Source of the DNA: Sandaracinaceae bacterium
Lineage (GTDB): Bacteria; Myxococcota_A; Polyangia; Polyangiales; Houyiibacteriaceae
Assembly: GCA_020633075.1 (NCBI GenBank)
Contig: JACKEI010000009.1
Span: 1-59,894 of the forward strand
Direction: 5' to 3'
DNA: 59,894 nucleotides
Within the stretch, counting starts at the first letter, position 1, and each line of letters begins with the position of its first letter. The notes under the pieces were generated by a model. That model did no database searches and had not been told where the DNA came from. It saw only the letters and a list, made by a program, of their open reading frames with translations. The position numbers were made by a program, and so were the translations under genes. Shown here in pieces: positions 48,335-57,586 of the stretch.

Positions 48335-49324
48335 ATGAGTATTCAGGCGCGCGCAGTACGAATTCGTGAACATGGAGGCCCCGAGGTGCTGGAGGTGGGA
48401 GACCTCGAGGTGCGCGACGCGGGCGTGGGCGAGATCCGCGTGGCCGTGGCCGCGGCCGGCCTCAACCGGGCCGACACGCTGCAGCGGCGCGGCTTCTATC
48501 CGGCCCCGCCGGGCGTCGCGCCGGACGTGCCGGGCCTCGAGTTCGCGGGCGAGGTGGAGCAGGTGGGGGCTGGCGTGACCGAGTGGAAGGTGGGCGACCG
48601 CGTCATGGGCATCGTCCCGGGCGCCGGCATGGCCACCCACGTGGTGACCCCCGCGCGCGAGGCCCTGCGCGTGCCCCAGTCGCTGTCGCTGAGCGACGCG
48701 GCCGCGGTACCCGAGGCGTTCCTCACGGCCTACGACGCCCTCTTCGAGCTGGGCGGTCTGCGTCAGGGGGAGCTCGCGCTGATTCACTCGGTGGCCAGCG
48801 GGGTGGGCACGGCCGCCATCCAGCTCTGTCGCGCGGCGGGGGCCCGCTCGGCCGGCACCTCGCGCACCGCGGACAAGCTCGCGCGCTGCACCGAGCTGGG
48901 GCTGGACTACGCGCTGCACACCAGCGACGCGACGTTCGCCCAGGAGCTCACGCGGCTGGCCGGCAGCGGCGCGGACGTCGTCCTCGACACGGTCGGCGCC
49001 GCCTACCTCAACGAGAACATCAAGGCGCTGGCCACGCGCGGCCGGGTGGTCGTCATCGGCTTGCTGGGCGGCGTGAAGGGGGAGTTCAACCTCGGGGCCC
49101 TGCTCCCCAAGCGCGCCCGCATCGAGGGCTCCGTGCTGCGCAGCCGCGCCCCCGAAGAGAAGGCCGCGCTGGCCCAGGCGTTCACCAAGCACATCCTGGG
49201 CGGGTTCGACACCGGCGCGTACAAGCCCGTCATCGACGCGACGCTCCCCATGACGGAAATCGCCGCGGCCCACGCACGCATGGACCGCAACGAGACCTTC
49301 GGGAAGCTGGTGATGGCCTGGTGA
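48335..49324 (+). CDS. NAD(P)H quinone oxidoreductase, PIG3 family (MDR superfamily)
   Basis: A 329-residue zinc-free medium-chain reductase. It begins ARAVRIREHGGPEVLEVGDLEV with GLNRADTLQRRGFYPAPPG, the PIG3 signature. The dinucleotide fold carries HSVASGVGTAAIQLCRAAGA, and SGADVVLDTVGAAYLNENIKAL follows. It reduces quinones with NADPH. It is convergent with the MerR gene. Confidence 0.93.
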   Translation: MSIQARAVRIREHGGPEVLEVGDLEVRDAGVGEIRVAVAAAGLNRADTLQRRGFYPAPPGVAPDVPGLEFAGEVEQVGAGVTEWKVGDRVMGIVPGAGMATHVVTPAREALRVPQSLSLSDAAAVPEAFLTAYDALFELGGLRQGELALIHSVASGVGTAAIQLCRAAGARSAGTSRTADKLARCTELGLDYALHTSDATFAQELTRLAGSGADVVLDTVGAAYLNENIKALATRGRVVVIGLLGGVKGEFNLGALLPKRARIEGSVLRSRAPEEKAALAQAFTKHILGGFDTGAYKPVIDATLPMTEIAAAHARMDRNETFGKLVMAW

Positions 49325-49356
49325 GCGCTGCGCCTGGCCAGGCAGGCGTCGCTAGC

Positions 49357-50235
49357 TCAGCGGCGCCGTGACCCGGGCTTGCGCTTCTTGCTGTCCAGCA
49401 CCAGGCCGGACTCCACGAGCTTGCGCAGCGCCTCTTCCATGGCGCGGGCGAAGAGCAGGCTGACCGCGTTCTGGGCTGGGGCACGCACCGCCGCGATGGT
49501 GTCGCGGATGGCGTCCGGGGTGGTGGCCGTGCCGAAGCCGCGCCCGGCGTGCCCGACGAAGAGCTCCAAGAGCTCACGGGTCAGCGCGCGAGCGTGCTTC
49601 TCGATGATGTCGCCCGCCTGGGCCGCGAGGTGCACGTCCACGCCAGCCCCGTGTACCTGCCGCAGCACCTGCAGCATTCCCGGGCTCTGCACCAGGTAGC
49701 GGTCGCCGCGGCGCTCCACCAGGCCGAACTCCACCGTGAGCGCCAGGGTCCCCGTCGGCAGCCCGGCCAGCGCTTCGTTGAGCTCGTCGCTGGACATGAC
49801 CACCGGCGCGTCCTCGGACCACGGCATGGCCAGCTTCTCTTCGAGGCCTAGCCACTCGCCCAGGTCCAGGTCGCCTCGGTCGATGCGGGCCATCAGGTCG
49901 CGGATGGCGCGGATGCTCAGCCCGCGGTCCTTGAGCATGCCGATGGCCTCCAGCCGCTCCACGTGCGCCGGCCCGTAGTAGGCCGTGCGTCCGCGGATCT
50001 CGGGCGCCATGAGCGCGCCCTTGGCCTGGTAGAAGCGGATGGTGCGGCTGGGCACGCGGGTGTGCGCGGCCAGCTCGTCAATCGTCATGCCCTCGGGGGA
50101 GGGGGCGTCGGACCCTGCGGTCATGACGTCTCCTACACCATCGAGCAGGTCGAGCGCTACGTCCGTGGTGGGGACGGTGGGCATCCGCGCCGGGAGTGCG
50201 GGCGCCTCGCTCACGATGTCGGTTGCCGCGAACAT
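49357..50235 (-). CDS. MerR-family regulator
   Basis: A 292-residue protein. After a 50-residue Pro/Ala-rich leader comes the MerR winged helix: MTIDELAAHTRVPSRTIRFYQAKGAL, then RTAYYGPAHVERLEAIGMLKDRG. A long C-terminal helical domain of about 170 residues has no cysteines for metal sensing, so the effector is unknown, perhaps a lipid-related or hydrophobic compound. ATG 50235 overlaps the desaturase stop as TGATG; a GTG one codon upstream is the alternative. It is probably an autoregulator of the desaturase unit. Confidence 0.88.
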   Translation of the reverse strand: MFAATDIVSEAPALPARMPTVPTTDVALDLLDGVGDVMTAGSDAPSPEGMTIDELAAHTRVPSRTIRFYQAKGALMAPEIRGRTAYYGPAHVERLEAIGMLKDRGLSIRAIRDLMARIDRGDLDLGEWLGLEEKLAMPWSEDAPVVMSSDELNEALAGLPTGTLALTVEFGLVERRGDRYLVQSPGMLQVLRQVHGAGVDVHLAAQAGDIIEKHARALTRELLELFVGHAGRGFGTATTPDAIRDTIAAVRAPAQNAVSLLFARAMEEALRKLVESGLVLDSKKRKPGSRRR

Positions 50236-51401
50236 CACGCCGCCGCCCGCAGGGTCTCGACCGGGCCGCTCAGGCGAGCGATCTGCGCGAACGCCTTCTT
50301 GAGCGTGCGGGGCCAGCTGTCCGTGTGGTAGCGCACGCCGTGCTCCGCGCAGATGGCCCTCACCTCGGGCGCGATCTTGCGCAGCCGCTGCGTGGGCATC
50401 TTGGGGAAGAGGTGGTGCTCGATCTGGTGGTCGAGCGCCCCACAGAACACCGAGAGCACGTGTGGCACCTCGAAGTTGTTGCTGGCCTCGATCTGCATCT
50501 CGTACCAGTGGCCCTTGCCCTTGGGGCGCGTGCCCTCGGGGTAGGTCGCCACGTGCTCACCCACGTGCCCGCAGTAGATGGTGGCCGCGCTGTACACGTC
50601 GCGCATGACCTCGCTCAGCCAGTTGCCCAGCATGACCTTCCAGAAGAAGGGCCCGGCCAGCAGCGGGAAGAGCACGTACTCCTTCGCGTAGTACGGCACG
50701 AACTTGCGCATCAGCCGCTTGGCCACGTCCTTCTTGGTGGCGGCGCTGCGGTCGTGGATGAAGTCGAACTCGCTCTCGCGGCCGTTGCCCTGCAGGAGGT
50801 CCACCGCGCCGGTGAAGTGCAGGTTCATGAGCGCGCCGAAGTTCGGGAAGAGGACGAAGAGCGTGTAGAAGAGCTGCAGCCGGTGGGCGGGAGTCCAGGG
50901 CGTGTCCTCGGTCAGGCGCACCGGGCCGAAGTGGATGTCCGGGTCGCGCCCGGCGACGTTGGTGGCGCCGTGGTGGCGGCCGTTGTGGCCGCGGTGCCAG
51001 GAGCGCTCGTCGATGGGCACCTGCCAGTTGAAGCCCTCGGAGTGGTAGCGGTGCTCACCGGGGATCTTGTCGAAGGCGCCGTGCAGCACGGTGTGCCCCA
51101 CCTCGGTGGCCTGCAGCTGCTTGTGCACCCAGAGGGCGCCCACGCCCAGGCTGAACAGGATGGGCTCGAAGCTGAAGTGGATGAGGGCGCGGCCGATGAC
51201 CTCGGAGGTGCGCGAGATACGGTCGATGCGCCGGATGTACAGTAGGTCCTCGTCGCCGATGGCGGCCTCTTCGCGGTCGCGAATGGCGTCCAGCGCTTGG
51301 CCGAGGCTGTCGAGGCGCTCGCGCTCGGAGGCGAAGGTGCGCTCGTGGCGGCTGTTGGTGGTGAGGGCGACCTGATCGTGTTGGGCCAGGGGAAGGTTCA
51401 T
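50235..51401 (-). CDS. Membrane fatty acid desaturase
   Basis: A 388-residue di-iron membrane enzyme. The three histidine boxes are GHTVLH (H103, H107), HNGRHH (H139, H143, H144) and QIEHH (326-330). The Gln in the third box is typical of front-end or acyl-lipid desaturases. About four spans lie between boxes. It inserts a double bond into membrane acyl chains using oxygen and an electron donor not encoded here. A Shine-Dalgarno (AAGGA) precedes ATG 51401. It is transcribed with the MerR gene from the promoter at 51484-51512. Confidence 0.92.
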   Translation of the reverse strand: MNLPLAQHDQVALTTNSRHERTFASERERLDSLGQALDAIRDREEAAIGDEDLLYIRRIDRISRTSEVIGRALIHFSFEPILFSLGVGALWVHKQLQATEVGHTVLHGAFDKIPGEHRYHSEGFNWQVPIDERSWHRGHNGRHHGATNVAGRDPDIHFGPVRLTEDTPWTPAHRLQLFYTLFVLFPNFGALMNLHFTGAVDLLQGNGRESEFDFIHDRSAATKKDVAKRLMRKFVPYYAKEYVLFPLLAGPFFWKVMLGNWLSEVMRDVYSAATIYCGHVGEHVATYPEGTRPKGKGHWYEMQIEASNNFEVPHVLSVFCGALDHQIEHHLFPKMPTQRLRKIAPEVRAICAEHGVRYHTDSWPRTLKKAFAQIARLSGPVETLRAAA

Positions 51402-51477
51402 GGGGTTGTCCTTGGTGGGCGGGCCGTCGTGCGTGCTCCGCCAGAATGGGTCTTCGCGAACTACGTCATTCGCTTAT

Positions 51478-51527
51478 GAGACACTTATAAGCGTGACACT
51501 GATTGGTGTCAATGTTTTTTGTGTCAC
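51478..51527. promoter_or_regulatory. Four-armed symmetric operator of GTGACAC half-sites
   Basis: Four copies of a 7-bp half-site lie around one centre at 51502.5: GAGACAC (51478-51484), GTGACAC (51493-51499), GTGTCAA (51506-51512, inverted) and GTGTCAC (51521-51527, inverted). Same-direction copies are exactly 15 bp apart on both sides. A second inverted repeat, CGCTTAT (51471-51477) and ATAAGCG (51487-51493), overlaps the left side. Confidence 0.75.
51484..51512 (-). promoter_or_regulatory. Strong sigma-70-type promoter of the desaturase
   Basis: On the minus strand consensus TTGACA (51507-51512) is 17 bases from TATAAG (51484-51489; five of six). The -35 overlaps one inner half-site and the -10 lies between two left half-sites. 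The leader to ATG 51401 is about 75 bases. Confidence 0.75.
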
Positions 51528-51561
51528 GTTGCGCTGAATTCGCGTTCGAGGGTCCGCGGGC

Positions 51562-51567
51562 TACACT
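51562..51567 (+). promoter_or_regulatory. Candidate -10 box (TACACT) of a leaderless mRNA
   Basis: TACACT lies six bases before ATG 51574. The spacer gcccgc is not a Shine-Dalgarno, and no -35 is clear. Confidence 0.45.
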
Positions 51568-51573
51568 GCCCGC

Positions 51574-52368
51574 ATGCGTCAGCCCCTCTTGCTCGGGATG
51601 GTCACGGTCATGGCCGTCAGCGCCATGGGCTGTGCGCCCAGCGACGACGCGCCGGGGCCGCCTCCGCCCTACGACTCCGGTCTGGATGGGCAGACGGTGG
51701 TCATCCCGGGCGGGCCCCGTGACCTTGGCCACACCTCGGCGGACAGCAGCACGGCCGACATGGGCGCCTGCCTGGCAGAGCCCCTGGACGCGCGCGTGCT
51801 GGTGGTGATCGACCGCTCCGACACGATGGCGGAGTTCGCGCTCGGTGGCGACGGGGTGGCCCTCAACGTGCTGGCCAGCAACGCCGCGGCCGACCTCATC
51901 GCAGACCTGCCCGGCAGCTCCTCCGCAGGCCTGCTGCTGTTTCCCGGCCAGACGCTGGACGAGCCCGACTGCCCGTCTGTGCCGGCCCTGGCGCAGCAGT
52001 ACCCGCTGCGTGACCCCACCAGCATGGAGGGCACGCTGCGGGCGCTCTGGGGCATGGAGGGGGTCATCCTGGGGAAGCCCCGCGCGCGGGCCATGCAGCG
52101 CGCGGCCGAGGGCCTGCCCGAGACCGACCTCGCCGACACGCTGGTGGTGCTCTTCACCGACGGCGCGGCGGGCTGTGTGGCTGGCGACGAGACGGACGGG
52201 CAGATGTCCCTCGAGGCCCGTGGCGCGCGCGTGGTCACCATCACGCTGGCCACCAACTCGGCCCCCGCGGTGGGCAGCACACCGGCGCGCTACAGCCGCG
52301 TGAGCGAGGTGCTCGCCGTGCTCCGACCCGAGCTCGACGCCGTTCGCCGGCGCTGTGAGGCCCCATGA
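51574..52368 (+). CDS. VWA-like domain lipoprotein
   Basis: A 264-residue lipoprotein with lipobox VSAMGC (Cys20) and a Pro/Asp-rich linker. A VWA-like Rossmann fold follows: RVLVVIDRSDTM takes the metal-site position (the canonical DxSxS is DRSDT here), and LADTLVVLFTDGAAGC carries the second Asp. Several Cys residues could form disulfides in the periplasm or on the surface. The ligand is unknown. It overlaps the DoxX-like gene by ATGA. Confidence 0.8.
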   Translation: MRQPLLLGMVTVMAVSAMGCAPSDDAPGPPPPYDSGLDGQTVVIPGGPRDLGHTSADSSTADMGACLAEPLDARVLVVIDRSDTMAEFALGGDGVALNVLASNAAADLIADLPGSSSAGLLLFPGQTLDEPDCPSVPALAQQYPLRDPTSMEGTLRALWGMEGVILGKPRARAMQRAAEGLPETDLADTLVVLFTDGAAGCVAGDETDGQMSLEARGARVVTITLATNSAPAVGSTPARYSRVSEVLAVLRPELDAVRRRCEAP

Positions 52369-52784
52369 CCATTCCGCCCCCCGCTCGCACCGCCCTCCGC
52401 TACTTGCTGACAGTCGGCATGGTCTCGGTCGGCGTCATGCACTTCACGAACCCGGCGTTCTTCGAGGCCATCGTGCCGCCCATGCTGGGGGACGCGCGGC
52501 TCTTGGTGTCCGTGAGCGGCGTGTTCGAGGTGCTGGGTGGGCTGGGCCTGATCCTGCCGCAGACGCGGCGCGCCGCGGCCTGGGGGCTGATCCTGCTCTT
52601 CATCGCGGTCTTCCCGGCCAACATCTACATGGCGGTCGAGGGCATCCAGCCGGACCCCAACGTCACGGTAGAGCCGTGGATGGCCTGGGCGCGCTTGCCC
52701 TTCCAGTTCGTGTTCATCGCGTGGGCCTACCTCTTCACACGCCCTGAACCACGCACGGCTCCGGCAGCGGTCGAGGCGGGCTGA
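52365..52784 (+). CDS. DoxX-like four-span membrane protein
   Basis: A 139-residue membrane protein with four hydrophobic segments and the family marks GVMHFTNPAFFEAIVPPML and FPANIYMAVEG. DoxX-type proteins are linked to quinone or sulfur redox chemistry in some organisms, but the function is not known here. The ATGA overlap couples it to the VWA lipoprotein. Confidence 0.85.
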   Translation: MTIPPPARTALRYLLTVGMVSVGVMHFTNPAFFEAIVPPMLGDARLLVSVSGVFEVLGGLGLILPQTRRAAAWGLILLFIAVFPANIYMAVEGIQPDPNVTVEPWMAWARLPFQFVFIAWAYLFTRPEPRTAPAAVEAG

Positions 52785-52788
52785 GCCC

Positions 52789-53949
52789 ATGGGCGCGGGT
52801 GTACGTGGCGGCCAGCGGCTCCCGTCGAGGGGTCGTGGGCGGCTCGCTGCGCGCGGCCGCGTAGGCACGCCGTGCGGGCGCGTCGTCGCGCGTAAGGCTG
52901 CGCTGGCTGCGCTGGTGCTGGGCCTCGTGGCGTGCGGCCGAGACGCGAGCCCCGGTGAGGGGACGCCCGTGCTCCCGAGGGCGCGCGCTCAGGCAGGCGA
53001 AGGTCACGGGGCGGGCTCGTCCATGCGCTCGTCCCCTGCGGCTCCGGGCGACGCGCCGGCTGCACGGAGGGCGCTGCGTGCCGACCCACGGCGTGTGGTG
53101 GCCATCGGCGACGTGCACGGGGATCTGGCTGCGGGCCTGCGAGCGCTGCGCGCCGCCGCGCTGATCGACGAGCAGCAGCACTGGAGCGGCGGCTCCACCG
53201 TGATGGTGCAGGTGGGCGACCTCTTGGACCGCGGCGACGGCGAGGCCGAGCTGATGGACCTCTTCGAGCGCCTGCGCGACGAGGCGCGCGTGGTGGGCGG
53301 GGAGGTGCACCTGCTGCTGGGCAACCACGAGCTCATGAACGCGGCCGGAGACCTGCGCTACGTCACGCGCGGAGGCTTCGCGCAGTATGCCGACACGCCG
53401 CCGCACCCCACGCACGAGGCCGACGTGTTGCGCGCGCCGCAGCTCGCGCACGGGCGGCTGCGCGCCTTCCTGCCGGGCGGCCCTGCGGCCCTGCGCCTTG
53501 CGACCTATGGGCTCACCTACCGTAGCGGCGACGCCATCTTCGTACACGGCGGGGTCTTGCCGCAGCACATGCACGAGGGCGAGCTGGCGGGTATGGAGCG
53601 CGAGGCGCAGGCCTGGTTGCGCGACCAGGGGCGCATCCCGACGGGTGTGGCGCTGCACCCCGAGAGCCCGCTCTGGACGCGGCGCTATTCCATCAGCCCG
53701 GACGAGCGCGCGTGCGCGGAGGTGGGCCGCACGCTCGACGACGCGGGGCTGCTGCGCATGATCGTGGCGCACACGGTCCAGGACAACGGCATCACCGCCT
53801 ACTGTGGCGGCCGGGTGATCGCCATCGACTGCGGCATGAGCTCGCACTACGGCGGTCCGGTGGAGGTCATCGAGCTGCGCGACGGACACGCCCGGGTGCT
53901 GTCCGCGAGCGGCGCGGGGCGTACGCTGCCGGAGGTCGAGAGGCGCTGA
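52789..53949 (+). CDS. PPP-type metallophosphatase, Shewanella-like, exported
   Basis: A 386-residue metallophosphoesterase. After an unusually long basic leader, a signal sequence ends at a lipobox-like LVACG (Cys46), then a linker. The catalytic motifs are GDVHGD, GDLLDRGD and LLGNHELMN, and later histidines at VHGGVLPQH and VAHTV, as in Shewanella-like protein phosphatases. Since it is exported it cannot act on cytoplasmic phosphoproteins; the substrate is unknown. The ATG is the only normal start upstream of the signal sequence. Confidence 0.88.
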   Translation: MGAGVRGGQRLPSRGRGRLAARGRVGTPCGRVVARKAALAALVLGLVACGRDASPGEGTPVLPRARAQAGEGHGAGSSMRSSPAAPGDAPAARRALRADPRRVVAIGDVHGDLAAGLRALRAAALIDEQQHWSGGSTVMVQVGDLLDRGDGEAELMDLFERLRDEARVVGGEVHLLLGNHELMNAAGDLRYVTRGGFAQYADTPPHPTHEADVLRAPQLAHGRLRAFLPGGPAALRLATYGLTYRSGDAIFVHGGVLPQHMHEGELAGMEREAQAWLRDQGRIPTGVALHPESPLWTRRYSISPDERACAEVGRTLDDAGLLRMIVAHTVQDNGITAYCGGRVIAIDCGMSSHYGGPVEVIELRDGHARVLSASGAGRTLPEVERR

Positions 53950-54066
53950 GAGGCGTGTGGTGATGCGCGTCGGCGCCACGCTACGCTGAGCCCTGAGCGC
54001 TGAAGCGAGGTGGAAAAAGTCGAAAAAACACGGGACAAATCACTGGTCAGCCCGCAGGGTGACGCC

Positions 54067-57000
54067 ATGACCCACCTCGACGCGGCGAAGCTCGCTGCCA
54101 CCGAGTCCCCCTTTCTCAACCAATTTTCCTACCTCACCAAGACCCCTCCGCCCACCCTCCAGTCGCTCGCTGATGACGCCGTCGCGCTCGCGACCGCCTG
54201 GATGAACGATGAGCAGGGGTCCAAAGACAGCGCCCACGAGCGCGAGACGGCCATGCGGCTCGCCGCGCTGGTCTCGGACGCCGCGGGCCTCGAGTTCGCG
54301 GTGCGCTTCGTCGATGACGTAGCCCGCCCGCAGGACCTGCGCGTGGCGGCACGCGAGCTCACGAAGCTCGGTCAGACGGCGACAGGCGCGAGCTCCGTGT
54401 TGAGCCGCCTCGACCGTGGTCTCCTGCAGCTGGGTGCCCGCGTGGCGCGCGTCCTGCCTCGGGTCGTCGTTCCGGCGGCGCGCCTGCGTCTGCGTCAGCT
54501 CGTCGGCCACCTCGTCGCCGACGCGGGCGCAGGGCTCGCCGCGCACCTTTCGCGCACGCGGGCGCAGAGCTTCAAGCTCAACGTCAACCTGCTGGGTGAG
54601 GCCGTGCTCGGTGAAGACGAGGCCCGCGCGCGCCTGGCCAGGACCATCGCGCTCGTGCAGCGGCCGGACGTGGACTACGTGTCCATCAAGGTGTCCTCGG
54701 TCGCCTCGCAGCTGGTCACCTGGGACCTCGAAGGGTCCCGTGCGCGCGTGGTCGAGCGGCTCCTGCCCTTGTTCCGGACGGCCCGCGAGCATGGCGTGTT
54801 CCTGAACCTGGACATGGAGGAGTACCGGGACCTCGCGCTCACCACGGCGGTGTTCGAGAGCCTGCTCTCCATGGCGGAGTTCCACTCCTTCGAGGCCGGC
54901 ATCGTGCTGCAGGCCTACCTGCCGGACGCTCTGTCCGCGCTGCAGCGCCTCGCCGCGTTCGCGTCCGCGCGCGCGGCGAAGGGCGGGGCGCCCATCAAGG
55001 TCCGCATCGTCAAGGGCGCGAACCTGGCCATGGAGCACGTGGAGGCGGAGCTGCACGACTGGCCCCTCGCGCCCTACGACAACAAGCCGGACGTGGACGC
55101 CAATTACGTCCGCATGATGGACTTTGCGCTGCGGCCGGGCGTGCATGACGGGCTGCGCATCGGGGTGGCCAGCCACAACCTCTACCACGTGGCGCTCGCC
55201 ATCTTGGCGGCCCGCGCGCGCGACGTGACCGACGCGCTGGACATCGAGATGCTGCAGGGCATGGCCCCGGACAAGGCGCGCGCCGTGCGCGACGAGATGG
55301 CCAAGCACGGCGGCCGCGTCGTGCTCTACACGCCGGTCGTGGCCGCGTCCGACTTCGACGTGGCCATCGCGTACCTGGTGCGTCGGCTGGAGGAGAACGC
55401 CGCAGAGCAGAACTTCCTCTACGCCATGTTCGCGCCCGACGAGGACGCGGACCGCGGCGCGACGACGGCGACCGGCACGCGCGCGATGCGCTCCCAGCAG
55501 GAGGCGTTCATGCGCTCCGTCAGCCAAGGCGCCTGCTCGCCGCCGGCCGCGGTCACCCCACGGCGCGGGCCTCGGAAGCCCCTCGACGCGCAGCGCTTCC
55601 GCAACACGCCCGACACGGACCCGGCCGTCGCCGCGCACCGCGCGTGGGCAATGGGCATCGTCTCGAGCCCGCCTGCGCGCCTGCTGCCGCGGACGGAGCA
55701 GCTGACGTCCACAGAGGCCGTGGACGCCGTCGTGGCGAGCGCGCTACATGCCCAGGAGAGCTGGTCGCAGGTGCCTACCGCAGAGCGCGCGCGCGTCTTG
55801 CGGGCCGTGGCCCGTCAGCTCGACGCGGCGCGCACCGAGCTCGTGCGCGTGATGGTGCACGAGGCCGGCAAGACCGTGGCCGAGGCGGACCCGGAGGTGA
55901 GCGAGGCCATCGACTTCGCCAACTACTACGCGGAGTCGGCGCTCGCGCTCGACCAGGTGCCGGGCGCCACGTTCACGCCGGCCGGCGTCACGCTGATCAC
56001 GCCGCCGTGGAATTTCCCCGTGGCGATCGCGGTGGGCGGGGTGCTGTCGGCCCTGGCCGCGGGCTCCGTGGCCATCGCGAAGCCGCCGCCCCCCACTCCC
56101 CGCTGCCTCGAGGTCGCCATGGAGGCGATCCACCGCGCGCTCGTCGAGTGCGACGTGGACCCGCTCATAGCGCAGTACGTGCGCGTGCCGGACGACGAGC
56201 TCGGCCAGCACCTGGTGACGCACGCGGGCGTGGCGCGCATCCTCCTCACGGGCGCCATCGAGACGGCGCAGCTCTTCGCCGGCTGGAAGCCGGAGCGCCC
56301 GGTCATCGCGGAGACGTCGGGCAAGAACGCGCTCATCGTGACCCCCTCGGCCGACCTCGACCTCGCGGTCGCTGACCTGGTGCGCTCGGCCTTCGGACAC
56401 GCCGGACAGAAGTGCAGCGCCGCGTCGCTCGTGATCTTGGTGGGCTCCGTGGGCAACCCCAAGGCGGCCACGGGGTCGCGCTTTCGACGCCAGCTTGTGG
56501 ACGCGGTGCGCTCGCTGGCCGTGGGGCCTGCGACGGAGATCGCCTCGGTCATGGGACCGCTCACCGAGCCTGCGCAGGGCAAGCTGCTGCACGCGCTCAC
56601 CACCACCGAGGGGCGCGAACGTTGGCTCGTGCAGCCCCAGCGCCTGGGGCCGGATGGCAAGCGTTGGAGCGCGGGCCTGAAAGACGGCGTCGAGCCCGGG
56701 TCCGACTTCCACCACACCGAGTGCTTCGGTCCGGTGCTGGGCATCATGACGGCCAAGACCCTGGACGACGCCATCGAGCTCCAGAACGCCGTGCGCTTTG
56801 GGCTCACGGGCGGCATCCACACGCTGGACCGCGGCGAGATCGAGCACTGGCTCGAGCGTGTGCAGGTGGGCAACGCGTACGTGAACCGCCCCATCACGGG
56901 CGCCATCGTGCAGCGCCAGCCCTTTGGCGGGTGGAAGGCCTCCTCCGTGGGGCCCGGCGCCAAGGCGGGCGGGCCCAACTACGTCGCTCAGCTGGGCGCG

Positions 57001-57546
57001 TGGTCAGACGACCCCGCGGTCGTTCCGTCGCGGGTCGACGCGCCCGACGCGTGGCTGGCGTGGGCCAACGCGGACGACGAGCGCTGGTGGGCGAGCGAGT
57101 TCGGCATCACGCACGACCCCACCGGCCTGGCCGCGGAGTCCAACGACTTCCGCTACGTGCCCGTGGACGACCTGACCATCCGCGTGGGGCGTGGTGCCCT
57201 CCCGATAGAGCTGGAGCGCGTCTTGGGCGCCGCGCGCGTGGCCGGCGTGGGTCCCGTGCTGAGCTACGCCGAGGGGCCGCAGGCCGTGCGCGACGACGTC
57301 TTTGCCGCGCGGGTGCAAGGGGGCCACGTCACTGGCCGCGTCCGTGTGATTGGCGTGGCACCTGGGCTGCTCGAGGCCGCGGCCTCGCAGGTGGGCGTGG
57401 TGAACGTCCTGTCCCAGCCCGTCGTGGCCAGCGGCCGTCGTGAGCTCCTGTGCATGCTGCGGGAGCAGGCAGTGAGCCGCACGCGGCACCGCTACGGGCA
57501 CCTGCACGCGCGGGATAGCGCCATCCACCTGCCGGTGGAGGCCTGA
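54067..57546 (+). CDS. putA: Bifunctional proline dehydrogenase / glutamate-semialdehyde dehydrogenase
   Basis: A 1,159-residue enzyme that oxidises proline to glutamate in two steps with substrate channelling. The FAD-dependent ProDH barrel shows LNVNLLGEAVLGEDEA, RIVKGANLAMEHVEAELHDW and DNKPDVDANYVRMM. The aldehyde dehydrogenase part has the catalytic Cys C783 in GHAGQKCSAAS and the Glu E749 in ETSGKNALIV. There is no N-terminal DNA-binding domain, so it is not an autorepressor like E. coli PutA. ATG 54067 was chosen because the 57 bases upstream are AT-rich and leader-like; an in-frame GTG at 54010 would add 19 residues. Confidence 0.95.
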   Translation: MTHLDAAKLAATESPFLNQFSYLTKTPPPTLQSLADDAVALATAWMNDEQGSKDSAHERETAMRLAALVSDAAGLEFAVRFVDDVARPQDLRVAARELTKLGQTATGASSVLSRLDRGLLQLGARVARVLPRVVVPAARLRLRQLVGHLVADAGAGLAAHLSRTRAQSFKLNVNLLGEAVLGEDEARARLARTIALVQRPDVDYVSIKVSSVASQLVTWDLEGSRARVVERLLPLFRTAREHGVFLNLDMEEYRDLALTTAVFESLLSMAEFHSFEAGIVLQAYLPDALSALQRLAAFASARAAKGGAPIKVRIVKGANLAMEHVEAELHDWPLAPYDNKPDVDANYVRMMDFALRPGVHDGLRIGVASHNLYHVALAILAARARDVTDALDIEMLQGMAPDKARAVRDEMAKHGGRVVLYTPVVAASDFDVAIAYLVRRLEENAAEQNFLYAMFAPDEDADRGATTATGTRAMRSQQEAFMRSVSQGACSPPAAVTPRRGPRKPLDAQRFRNTPDTDPAVAAHRAWAMGIVSSPPARLLPRTEQLTSTEAVDAVVASALHAQESWSQVPTAERARVLRAVARQLDAARTELVRVMVHEAGKTVAEADPEVSEAIDFANYYAESALALDQVPGATFTPAGVTLITPPWNFPVAIAVGGVLSALAAGSVAIAKPPPPTPRCLEVAMEAIHRALVECDVDPLIAQYVRVPDDELGQHLVTHAGVARILLTGAIETAQLFAGWKPERPVIAETSGKNALIVTPSADLDLAVADLVRSAFGHAGQKCSAASLVILVGSVGNPKAATGSRFRRQLVDAVRSLAVGPATEIASVMGPLTEPAQGKLLHALTTTEGRERWLVQPQRLGPDGKRWSAGLKDGVEPGSDFHHTECFGPVLGIMTAKTLDDAIELQNAVRFGLTGGIHTLDRGEIEHWLERVQVGNAYVNRPITGAIVQRQPFGGWKASSVGPGAKAGGPNYVAQLGAWSDDPAVVPSRVDAPDAWLAWANADDERWWASEFGITHDPTGLAAESNDFRYVPVDDLTIRVGRGALPIELERVLGAARVAGVGPVLSYAEGPQAVRDDVFAARVQGGHVTGRVRVIGVAPGLLEAAASQVGVVNVLSQPVVASGRRELLCMLREQAVSRTRHRYGHLHARDSAIHLPVEA

Positions 57547-57586
57547 GCAGCGGCGGCGAGCAGAGAACGACGCGCCGGTGGCTGCC

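Noticed and set aside
54010..54066. Extra N-terminal coding of PutA from GTG 54010
   Set aside because: AT-rich and Lys-rich compared with its surroundings; more like a leader. Kept as an alternative start only.
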